Shown one piece after another: positions 32,342-38,800 of a stretch of DNA of 38,800 bases. A program made the position numbers and the translations under genes. The notes under the pieces were generated by a model that worked only from the letters and a program-made list of their open reading frames with translations, did not search any database and was not told the DNA's origin. The stretch comes from Flavipsychrobacter stenotrophus (GTDB taxonomy: Bacteria > Bacteroidota > Bacteroidia > Chitinophagales > Chitinophagaceae). The stretch lies in assembly GCA_945902755.1 (NCBI GenBank), contig CAMDNC010000013.1, forward strand, positions 1 to 38,800. The letters run 5' to 3'. Positions within the stretch are counted from its first letter, which is position 1, and the number at the start of each line of letters is the position of its first letter.

Positions 32342-32572
32342 AGCACAAAGGTGATACGACGTTTTCTTTCTGACAATTTTGCGTTTTGTTACATACGCAT
32401 AGCTGTATATGATAGTACTAAAAACGCACTATCATAAATCTTTTTTCTGTGGATAACCTTTGTTTGGTGATTGTTTTACAGCAGCTTATACGTTAGCACA
32501 AAGTCACCTATTTATGGTTCGGCCTTTCGTGTTCATGTAGTGCCCATTCCCAACCACACATTGATACATAAC

Positions 32573-34099
32573 TTAATGCGTCAAATGTTTGTTTTTCCAT
32601 TCTATCCTGTTTATCCCAGCCTTGGCTTGCTGGTCTATCGAGTTCTGAAAATCGTGTTCGGGCATGTCTATACATCGGTTGTACATTGATATTGCTTCTT
32701 TGTCCATTTGCAGCGCTTCATATATTTTGCCTGTGTGCAGCGCTGCCCTGGCGGCAAACTGCTCTTGTCTACCTGCACCTTCATTCATTGCCATTTTATA
32801 GGCCGCCAGTGCATCTTTATACAGTCTCGTTCCCATTGGCATATGTGCCATCTCTTCATACACCCTACCCAATCTGAAGTAGTACTCTGACCTATCGGCT
32901 ACATTTTTCAATTGTGGGGCATTGGTCTGTTGCAGCAGTACCAATGCCTGCTCATAATAACCACCATCTATTAGCATTCTAGCTCGCAGCAAAGTTTTAT
33001 GTGGCCATATAGCGCTGGTAGCAAACCGTTGCGCTTGTTTATCTGCATCTATTCTGGTGCTACCTGCACCTAATATTTGTTGTCTGCAATACCATGCTTT
33101 GTTTTCATTATCGTTTACATACCACAATAGTGCCATCTTCTGCCATGCTTCTTTCACATACAGTTCACTCCGGTTATGCTTTAGGTACCTGTTAAGATAA
33201 TAAATAGCATTTGTATCTGCTTTTGCCATCATTGCTATTCCCTGCTGGTAATCAAAAACCGGATATATTGTATGTTGTTCATTGGTAGCGGCCAACTTTA
33301 GTGTTGCTAATGCAGCGCTTGCCTCTCTGTGATCTAGCGCTATGTTTACTTTTACATACGCCTTTAGCAAATTGTTTTGCACATCCCACTCACTGTTATT
33401 CAGCATTTGCCAAACTGGTTCAGTCTCTGCCAGTAGGTAAAAACGGGTATACACATAATACAGCAGCGTTTCGGCATACAGCGGGTCGGCTTCGGTATGT
33501 GTGTGTACAAACACAGCCAGCTTTTCAGTGCCATTCCGCACACTACCCTTTACCCCAAATACCGCTGCCAACCATTTATAGTTGCCAGGTAGCGAGCCCA
33601 CTACGGCCTCTTGCAGCCCGGTTACTGTATGGTTATATTCAAACTCCGGAAACAAACGTTTGTTTTCTTTTAGCAACGCAAAAGACTTTCTGAAATTAAA
33701 CGCTGCTTTATATTGCTCTCCAAACTTCACATTTATAATGGCCCTGTGCATGTAAGCGCCTGCCACACAAAACCGATACCATGGCTCCGATGCGTCGCCA
33801 CTACTAAGAGACACCAATCTTTTTTCCATTCCTGCCTTCCTTCGTTCGTATTCTTGCTTGTCTGTATTTAGTAGCAGCACTAGGCAGTCTTCGTAGTCTG
33901 CTATATAAGTTGCCATCAGGTTTTGGGGATTGTTTTTTTGCTCTTGTAATAAGGCTGACCTACCCGCTGCCAAACGCAATGCCATAAAATGATTGTATGC
34001 TTGCGCACAATTGTCGGTATACTGGTACGTAGCACCTGCCCCTATGCTGCAAAAGCTCAGCAAAAACACCAATACAGCTACTAAAACACGATACAGCAT
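32573..34099 (-). CDS. Exported tetratricopeptide-repeat protein
   Basis: 508 residues from ATG 34099 (track start 34165 is non-ATG). Start MLYRVLVAVLVFLLSFCSIGAGA is a good Sec signal peptide. The rest is helical with TPR-like pairs, clearest near the C-terminus: SEYYFRLGRVYEEMAHMPMGTRLYKDALAAYKMAM and FAARAALHTGKIYEALQMDKEAISMYNRCIDM. It is probably a periplasmic scaffold; the partner is unknown. A TATCTTTA box ends 6 bases before ATG 34099, close to TAnnTTTG and suggesting a very short leader. The 231-base gap 32342-32572 shows no gene. Confidence 0.78.
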   Translation of the reverse strand: MLYRVLVAVLVFLLSFCSIGAGATYQYTDNCAQAYNHFMALRLAAGRSALLQEQKNNPQNLMATYIADYEDCLVLLLNTDKQEYERRKAGMEKRLVSLSSGDASEPWYRFCVAGAYMHRAIINVKFGEQYKAAFNFRKSFALLKENKRLFPEFEYNHTVTGLQEAVVGSLPGNYKWLAAVFGVKGSVRNGTEKLAVFVHTHTEADPLYAETLLYYVYTRFYLLAETEPVWQMLNNSEWDVQNNLLKAYVKVNIALDHREASAALATLKLAATNEQHTIYPVFDYQQGIAMMAKADTNAIYYLNRYLKHNRSELYVKEAWQKMALLWYVNDNENKAWYCRQQILGAGSTRIDADKQAQRFATSAIWPHKTLLRARMLIDGGYYEQALVLLQQTNAPQLKNVADRSEYYFRLGRVYEEMAHMPMGTRLYKDALAAYKMAMNEGAGRQEQFAARAALHTGKIYEALQMDKEAISMYNRCIDMPEHDFQNSIDQQAKAGINRIEWKNKHLTH

Positions 34100-34194
34100 A
34101 AATTGTAAAGATACAGGCACTAAGTAGTAGTAGCTACAGTTAATAGAGCGAAAAAAAGTTAACAATTACAAAGTATGGTATTTCTAAGGAATAC

Positions 34195-34225
34195 ATTGTT
34201 ATTAGACATTTTTGACTTAGTTTTG
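34195..34225 (+). promoter_or_regulatory. Promoter of the EGF-like lipoprotein gene
   Basis: ATTG at 34195-34198, 19 bases, TAGTTTTG at 34218-34225: a perfect -7 and near-perfect -33. The start codon is 34 bases downstream. Confidence 0.65.
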
Positions 34226-34259
34226 CGCCATACATTCATTTTAACGTAAAAAAACCAAT

Positions 34260-34796
34260 ATGAAATCATTTAAACAAATCGCATTAAGCGCATTCCTGAC
34301 AATCAGCGCATTTGGCGCAGTAGTGTACACTTCTTGCAACAAAGACGAGTGTAAAGATGTAGTTTGCCAAAACGGCGGTACTTGTAGCGAAGGTAAATGT
34401 ACTTGCCCTACTGGCATAGGTGGAGACAAGTGCGAAACTATCTTCAGAACAACTTATGCAAATACTTATGTAGGTAACGGTACAGACAATGCTACTCCTT
34501 CTAATACATATACTAACTGGAGAATGTCTTTCACTACAGTAGGTACTGATGTTACTAAAATGGAACTTATCCTGAAAGACAACACCAGCGCACCAGTAAT
34601 TACTGTACCTGTTACACTTTCTAACACTACTGCAACTGGTTCTGTATTCACAATTACTTCTACTGTTTCTGGTGGTTTCACTTACACTGGTACTGGTAAC
34701 ATAAGCGGTACAATCGCTTCTATGACCCTAACAGAAAAAGAAAACGCAACTAACACTACTACTACTTACACGTTTACAAACATGGCTAAGCAGTAA
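34260..34796 (+). CDS. EGF-like domain lipoprotein (paralogue of 2160-2747)
   Basis: 178 residues. The signal MKSFKQIALSAFLTISAFGAVVYTSC has a lipobox-type YTSC. A six-cysteine EGF-like module follows immediately (CKDVVCQNGGTCSEGKCTCPTGIGGDKC), then ~120 residues that are very Thr/Ser/Asn-rich and predicted all beta (TVPVTLSNTTATGSVFTITSTVSGG). It shares layout and the VVCQNGG core with the lipoprotein near 2.2 kb. Its codons look optimised (many ACT, GGT, GTT and CTT), like tuf, and it has a strong promoter and terminator, so high expression is likely. It is probably an abundant surface lipoprotein of unknown function. Confidence 0.8.
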   Translation: MKSFKQIALSAFLTISAFGAVVYTSCNKDECKDVVCQNGGTCSEGKCTCPTGIGGDKCETIFRTTYANTYVGNGTDNATPSNTYTNWRMSFTTVGTDVTKMELILKDNTSAPVITVPVTLSNTTATGSVFTITSTVSGGFTYTGTGNISGTIASMTLTEKENATNTTTTYTFTNMAKQ

Positions 34797-34813
34797 TTAT
34801 ACAGTTATTTACA

Positions 34814-34850
34814 TAAAAAAACCGTTGCTCTAAATAGCAACGGTTTTTTT
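34814..34850 (+). terminator. Terminator of the EGF-like lipoprotein gene
   Basis: AAAAAACCGTTGCT pairs with AGCAACGGTTTTTTT around a 6-base loop, with a 7-T run. It lies 18 bases after the stop and is strong in both directions. Confidence 0.9.
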
Positions 34851-34929
34851 ATGTAGTTATTCTACCATACTGAGATATCCTATTCTTCAAGTATACCTTT
34901 TACTTGCGGGCCTATATTCATTTTTTAAA

Positions 34930-34969
34930 TTAGAGAGGGGTGCATGACAAATCATGCACCCCTCTCTAA
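34930..34969 (-). terminator. Perfect 18-bp hairpin after the Ala/Pro-rich lipoprotein gene
   Basis: TTAGAGAGGGGTGCATGA and TCATGCACCCCTCTCTAA form a perfect 18-bp stem with a 4-base loop (CAAA). It lies 14 bases beyond the minus-strand lipoprotein stop. The T run expected for intrinsic termination is only three bases, so it may instead protect the mRNA 3' end. Confidence 0.65.
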
Positions 34970-34983
34970 CAAAGAATAGTAAA

Positions 34984-35400
34984 TTATTTCTGTGATTGAT
35001 CAGAACGACCTCTCAAACCTCCACCAGATGCTGGCTTAGCTTCTGTACCGCTTTGTGATTGATCAGAACGACCCTTCAGACCTCCGCTTGGTGGTGGTGG
35101 CGGCGGTGGCGGAGCAGGTGATGCTGGCTCAGCTTTAGGAGTTTTAGTGGTTTTTTTGCCACCAGATGATTTTTTAGCGGCAGCAGCAGCAGCCGAATCA
35201 GCAGCAGCTTTTTCTGCTTCCATTGCCTTCAGAGTAGAGTCGTTTTTACGAGCCATTTCTGCTTCGCGCTCTGCAACCTGTGCATTTACTGCAGAATCTA
35301 TCTGAGCCTGTGACTGACCTGCATCTTCTGTTTTAGTCTCACCGCCGCAAGATGCAAGCAAAAAAGCCGCACTCGCCATAAGTAGAAATTGTTTTTTCAT
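34984..35400 (-). CDS. Ala/Pro-rich lipoprotein with C-terminal GRSDQSQ repeats
   Basis: 138 residues. The signal MKKQFLLMASAAFLLASC has a lipobox LASC. It is followed by a charged, Ala-rich helical or coiled-coil stretch (AQIDSAVNAQVAEREAEMARKNDSTLKAMEAEKAAADSAAAAAAKK), a Lys/Ser linker, a run of eight prolines, and two copies of GGL(K/R)GRSDQSQ. The second half is of low complexity. The layout (lipid anchor, helix, flexible Pro linker) recalls envelope spacers or peptidoglycan-tethering lipoproteins, but no family is recognised. The gene stands alone and ends in a strong hairpin. Confidence 0.75.
   Translation of the reverse strand: MKKQFLLMASAAFLLASCGGETKTEDAGQSQAQIDSAVNAQVAEREAEMARKNDSTLKAMEAEKAAADSAAAAAAKKSSGGKKTTKTPKAEPASPAPPPPPPPPSGGLKGRSDQSQSGTEAKPASGGGLRGRSDQSQK
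34991..35073 (-). repeat. Two 20-base direct repeats, 63-base period, in the lipoprotein gene
   Basis: TGTGATTGATCAGAACGACC occurs identically at 34991-35010 and 35054-35073. It encodes the repeated GRSDQSQ motif. The 63-base period keeps the frame (21 codons), so copy number could change without disrupting the protein. Confidence 0.85.
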
Positions 35401-35560
35401 TGCTATGTATTTAAGTTTGGTGCAAAAATATCGTTATTATTTAGAACTAAAAAACAATGTTGCAATAAGTTTTTATAAGTTCACATACCGGCGTCTAGAG
35501 TGAATACAATTTAGCATAATTAATGCACTTTCAATCTGTTATGCATTATTTTAAAATAGG

Positions 35561-36355
35561 CTACACTGCTACGGGTGCTTTTATGGCAGGGTGACTGTTG
35601 TAGTTTTCAAGCACAAAATCTTCATACCTGAATGCAAATATATCCTTCACCTCCGTATTTATCTTCATTACTGGCAGAGGGTAAGGTGTTCTGGTTAGTT
35701 GCAACTTAGCCTGCTCTATATGGTTGTTATAAAGATGCACATCTCCAAATGTATGTATAAACTCACCCGGCTGCAAGCCACATACCTGCGCCATCATCAT
35801 CGTCAGTAGGGCATAAGAGGCTATATTAAATGGCACTCCCAAAAAAACATCGCCGCTGCGCTGATACAATTGGCAAGACAACTTACCGTCTATCACATAA
35901 AACTGAAACAATGCATGACACGGACTCAGCTTCATAGCAGGCAGGTCTGCCACATTCCAGGCATTTACTATCATTCTTCTGCTATCGGGGTTGGTTTTTA
36001 TCTGGTGTAGTACATCCTTTATCTGGTCGTATGTTTTGCCATCAGCTCCTGTCCAGCTGCGCCATTGATGGCCATACACTGGCCCCAGATTGCCATTTTC
36101 GTCAGCCCACTCATCCCATATGCGTACTCCGTGTTCTTTCAGGTACCCAATGTTGGTATCCCCCTTCAAAAACCACAATAACTCATGTATTATAGATTTC
36201 AGGTGTAGTTTTTTAGTAGTTACCATCGGAAATCCTTCTGCAAGGTCAAAACGCATCTGATACCCGAAACAACTGATTGTACCCGTTCCGGTACGGTCAG
36301 TTTTTTGAGCCCCATTCTCCAGTATGTGCTTCAGTAAGTCTAAATAAACCTGCAT
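35561..36355 (-). CDS. thyA: Thymidylate synthase
   Basis: 264 residues, the same length as E. coli ThyA. It shows [20 protein letters not shown], the catalytic Cys146 in [22 protein letters not shown] for phosphate binding, [23 protein letters not shown] and [14 protein letters not shown]. It converts dUMP to dTMP using methylene-tetrahydrofolate. A dihydrofolate reductase gene, often next to it, is not present in the window. A TACTTTTG box lies about 22 bases before the ATG on the minus strand. Confidence 0.97.
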   Translation of the reverse strand: MQVYLDLLKHILENGAQKTDRTGTGTISCFGYQMRFDLAEGFPMVTTKKLHLKSIIHELLWFLKGDTNIGYLKEHGVRIWDEWADENGNLGPVYGHQWRSWTGADGKTYDQIKDVLHQIKTNPDSRRMIVNAWNVADLPAMKLSPCHALFQFYVIDGKLSCQLYQRSGDVFLGVPFNIASYALLTMMMAQVCGLQPGEFIHTFGDVHLYNNHIEQAKLQLTRTPYPLPVMKINTEVKDIFAFRYEDFVLENYNSHPAIKAPVAV

Positions 36356-36460
36356 AAAGTAGTAGTAATAACTTCAAAAGTAGCCAAACCAATATTGCCG
36401 CTACCCATATCACCATGCGGACTATCTATTATGAATTGTTTTTCCCCTTGTTTCCGTTTA

Positions 36461-36946
36461 TTAATCGAAATATTGGATCTGTATGTCCGATGGATAATAA
36501 GGTACTGTCGAGTAAGGATTGCCGGGTACAGTTACCAACGAGTCGTTCAGTTTGTAGGTTACCGTATTCGTGCAATAGTGCGTTTTAGAGGTGGCACTCT
36601 CGTGAGATATATTTGAAATATAATATACTCTGTTCGATGGTTTCAGTTTTATCTGCCAGTCGTATTCATAGGTTTCTTCACCCTTCATTGGTATCTCCAT
36701 ACTTTTGTCTGTAACACCTACCTGTACTAACCTTATAGCAGGAAAAGTCTCCGACAATTGCCCGAAGTCACTGCCTTTTCTGAACTTATTTACCACTGCA
36801 GAGGTGTCTGGCACCTTCAGGCTAGATAATGGACTGAAGAATAAAACCTTCCGAATAACAGGGGTTTCACAGTTGATAGTCTTTTTGCAAGAATAAAAAC
36901 CAAGAGTAGCTCCTAGCAGCACGGCAAGACTGATGACACGTTTCAT
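36461..36946 (-). CDS. Lipoprotein of unknown function
   Basis: 161 residues. MKRVISLAVLLGATLGFYSC is a signal with lipobox FYSC followed by KKTINCETPVIRK. The remainder looks all beta (EETYEYDWQIKLKPSNRVYYISNISHE) and contains two further cysteines (INCETP and HYCTNT) that might pair. No family recognised. It lies 105 bases upstream of thyA in the same direction; whether they share a transcript is unclear. Confidence 0.72.
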   Translation of the reverse strand: MKRVISLAVLLGATLGFYSCKKTINCETPVIRKVLFFSPLSSLKVPDTSAVVNKFRKGSDFGQLSETFPAIRLVQVGVTDKSMEIPMKGEETYEYDWQIKLKPSNRVYYISNISHESATSKTHYCTNTVTYKLNDSLVTVPGNPYSTVPYYPSDIQIQYFD

Positions 36947-37112
36947 AAGTTACAACTTATTTAAATAATGGTACAATATAAGGGCAATTTCAATTATAAG
37001 CAAATCGGGCATGCAATTTACCTACTTTTCACTTCATTGCTACCCGTATTCCGTTTTTTGGGTCTCCTTTTCGTCCTGCAGTGTCTTTGTAAGTGCCGCT
37101 TATTATTCGCTT

Positions 37113-37144
37113 CTTGGCTTTTGCCCTCACACACGGTATCTTTG
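37113..37144 (+). promoter_or_regulatory. Promoter of purH
   Basis: CTTG (37113-37116), 20 bases, TATCTTTG (37137-37144), a perfect TAnnTTTG. It lies inside the track's N-terminal extension of purH, supporting the ATG at 37180 with a leader of about 30 bases. Confidence 0.65.
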
Positions 37145-37179
37145 CCACACATTATTACATAAAAACAATTTACAATTCA

Positions 37180-38694
37180 ATGGATCGCAAAATACAATCT
37201 GCGCTTATCTCGGTATTTTACAAGGACGGTTTGGAACCCATAGTACGCAAGCTACATGAGCTGGGCGTTACCATTTACTCTACTGGTGGCACACAGTCTT
37301 TTATAGAGCAGTTAGGCATTCCCTGCACTGCTGTGGAAAGTGTAACTGGTTACCCATCTATTTTGGGCGGCAGAGTAAAAACACTACACCCACGCGTATT
37401 TGGTGGCATCCTAGCGCGTCGCGATTTACCAGAAGATACCAGCCAAACGCAGGAATATGGCATTTCATTGCTCGACCTTGTGATTGTAGACTTGTATCCG
37501 TTTGAAGAAACACTGAAACAAACCACCGACGAAAAAACCATCATTGAGAAAATAGACATAGGTGGCGTGTCGCTGATACGTGCTGCTGGCAAAAACTATA
37601 AGGACGTAGTTATTGTTGCGTCTCGCAATCAGTACGCCAACCTGCTCCAGTTGCTGGCCAGCGACAATGGCAATACTACACTCGCCGACCGACGTTCGTT
37701 CGCAGCAGTAGCTTTTGCCGAATGTGCGCACTATGATGTGGCCATTTCAGATTACTTCAATAGCAGCCCCGATGCTGCCCAGTTTCAATTGTCGCACGCT
37801 AGCAAACAGCATCTCCGTTATGGCGAAAACCCTCATCAGCATGCTGCTTTTTACGGTAACCTCGATGAACTCTTCACAAAGCTTAATGGTAAAGAACTCT
37901 CTTATAACAACCTTGTAGATGTAGACGCAGCCTGCCAGATAATTTCAGAATTTACTGAGCCTACATTTGCGGTCATCAAGCACACCAATGTTTGTGGCAT
38001 AGCCACACGCAGCAATGTTTCTGCAGCATGGGATGCCGCTCTTGCCGGCGACCCAGAAAGCGCTTTTGGTGGTGTACTCGTTACCAATCAAACCATCAAT
38101 GCATCGGTAGCCGGAAAAATTAGTGAGCTGTTCTTCGAAATCCTCATTGCGCCTGCTTATGACGATGATGCGTTGACGATACTCAAAACCAAGAAAAACC
38201 GTATTCTGCTACAGCAAAAACAATCTTTTTTCCCTGTGCGCGAATACAAGCGCATACTGAATGGTGTACTAGTTCAAGCAGCAGACAACACCAACTTTAC
38301 TGAGTGGAACGAAGCTGGTGCTCGTAACTGCACAGAGGCTGAGCATACAGATCTGTTGTTTGCCAACATCGTTTGCAAACACCTGAAATCAAATGCAATA
38401 GCTATAGTAAAAGACCGCCAGCTGATAGGCAAGGGTTGCGGACAAACCAGCCGTATAGACGCCCTGCGTCATGCGCTAGACAAGGCCAAACAATCGGGCT
38501 TCGCTACGCAAGGTGCAGTGCTCGCTTCTGACGCCTTTTTCCCGTTCGACGATTGTGTACGCATGGCACACGATGCTGGTATCAATGCTGTAATACAGCC
38601 CGGCGGCTCAGTGCGCGATGCCGACAGCATCACCTACTGCAAGGGCAACAACATGGCTATGGTAATGACCCAGCTCAGGCACTTCAAGCATTAA
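37180..38694 (+). CDS. purH: Bifunctional AICAR formyltransferase / IMP cyclohydrolase
   Basis: 504 residues from ATG 37180; the 29 residues before it in the track are hydrophobic and precede the family start MDRKIQSALISVFYKDGL. The N-terminal IMP cyclohydrolase domain shows STGGTQSFIEQLGIP, GRVKTLHPRVFGGILARRD and DIGGVSLIRAAGKNYKDV. The C-terminal formyltransferase domain shows LRYGENPHQHAAFYG, IKHTNVCGIATRS, AFGGVLVTN, DAFFPFDDCVRMAHDAGINAVIQPGGS. It catalyses the last two steps of purine synthesis (AICAR to FAICAR to IMP). It is monocistronic with a clear promoter and terminator; no purine riboswitch fold is evident in the leader. Confidence 0.97.
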   Translation: MDRKIQSALISVFYKDGLEPIVRKLHELGVTIYSTGGTQSFIEQLGIPCTAVESVTGYPSILGGRVKTLHPRVFGGILARRDLPEDTSQTQEYGISLLDLVIVDLYPFEETLKQTTDEKTIIEKIDIGGVSLIRAAGKNYKDVVIVASRNQYANLLQLLASDNGNTTLADRRSFAAVAFAECAHYDVAISDYFNSSPDAAQFQLSHASKQHLRYGENPHQHAAFYGNLDELFTKLNGKELSYNNLVDVDAACQIISEFTEPTFAVIKHTNVCGIATRSNVSAAWDAALAGDPESAFGGVLVTNQTINASVAGKISELFFEILIAPAYDDDALTILKTKKNRILLQQKQSFFPVREYKRILNGVLVQAADNTNFTEWNEAGARNCTEAEHTDLLFANIVCKHLKSNAIAIVKDRQLIGKGCGQTSRIDALRHALDKAKQSGFATQGAVLASDAFFPFDDCVRMAHDAGINAVIQPGGSVRDADSITYCKGNNMAMVMTQLRHFKH

Positions 38695-38714
38695 TAGTTC
38701 AAAGCATATAATAC

Positions 38715-38753
38715 AAACAGCCCCAGGAATAGACATCCCGGGGCTGTTTATTT
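38715..38753 (+). terminator. Terminator of purH
   Basis: AAACAGCCCC pairs with GGGGCTGTTT around a 15-base loop, followed by ATTT. It lies 21 bases after the stop. Confidence 0.8.
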
Positions 38754-38765
38754 ATGGTTAATAAT

Positions 38766-38800
38766 TTATTCCTTCATTCTGTCATTAGCAGTGATGCACC
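38766..38800 (-). CDS. Possible 3' end of a minus-strand gene (window edge)
   Basis: On the minus strand the last bases read CITANDRMKE then TAA (38766-38768). This is a plausible C-terminus for a gene convergent with purH across the shared terminator, but 11 codons are too few for identification. Confidence 0.25.
   Translation of the reverse strand, partial: CITANDRMKE

Noticed and set aside
37093-37179. 29-residue N-terminal extension of PurH
   Set aside because: The TATCTTTG promoter lies inside it and the family starts at MDRKIQSALISVF.

Overview
The window reads as chromosomal DNA of a Bacteroidota bacterium, most likely of the Chitinophagia/Chitinophagaceae type. The signs are promoters of the TTTG-N19-21-TAnnTTTG class upstream of many genes, many Sec/lipoprotein signals of the 'SCxK/SCGG' style, an OMP_b-brl_3-type outer-membrane receptor, NAD(P) transhydrogenase encoded as split subunits, and the tRNA-Thr/Tyr/Gly/Thr-tuf cluster. 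I see no rRNA operon, CRISPR array, integrase or complete insertion sequence. Species cannot be named from sequence alone. The ORF track accepts TTG starts, so several starts were moved to ATG codons; for lutB and purH a promoter inside the extension supports this.

Layout. 1-2.75 kb: end of the transhydrogenase alpha C-terminal subunit, a broken four-helix-bundle (23S rRNA IVS-type) gene flanked by imperfect inverted repeats, intact pntB, then an EGF-like lipoprotein. 2.84-5.1 kb: promoter, tRNA-Thr(TGT)-Tyr(GTA)-Gly(TCC)-Thr(GGT), tuf, terminator. 5.2-11.6 kb, minus strand: a five-gene signalling operon made of a LuxR-type response regulator, a pseudo-receiver, a single-domain receiver, a 1279-aa multi-PAS histidine kinase with an HNOBA-like N-terminus, and a receiver-kinase fusion that has lost its phosphoacceptor histidine. 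11.8-15.3 kb, minus: a polysaccharide-deacetylase-like protein, a LutB-type Fe-S protein and a ferredoxin-NADP reductase-type flavoprotein. 15.5-17.9 kb: an RhlE-like helicase convergent with nusG-secE-tRNA-Trp. In many bacteria of this phylum these last three genes follow tuf directly; here they lie 12.7 kb away in the opposite direction. 17.9-26.9 kb: Na/Pi symporter, gltX, outer-membrane receptor, lipoprotein, GNAT protein, DbpA-like helicase, pirin.

26.9-32.4 kb, minus strand: a compact phage-derived block. It holds terminase small and large subunits, a secreted acidic protein, a possible tiny ORF, a Mu gp36-like (DUF1320) protein, a DUF935 (Mu gp29-like) portal and a small neck/tail-like protein. 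An oppositely oriented membrane protein interrupts it. All ORFs are open and motif-bearing, but no capsid, protease, tail, lysis, integrase or transposase gene is present, and ordinary chromosomal genes flank the block. This is the most unusual region: either a truncated prophage or a retained DNA-packaging module.

32.5-38.8 kb: TPR protein, second EGF-like lipoprotein, a repeat-bearing Ala/Pro-rich lipoprotein, thyA, another lipoprotein, purH, and possibly the tail of a further minus-strand gene at the edge.
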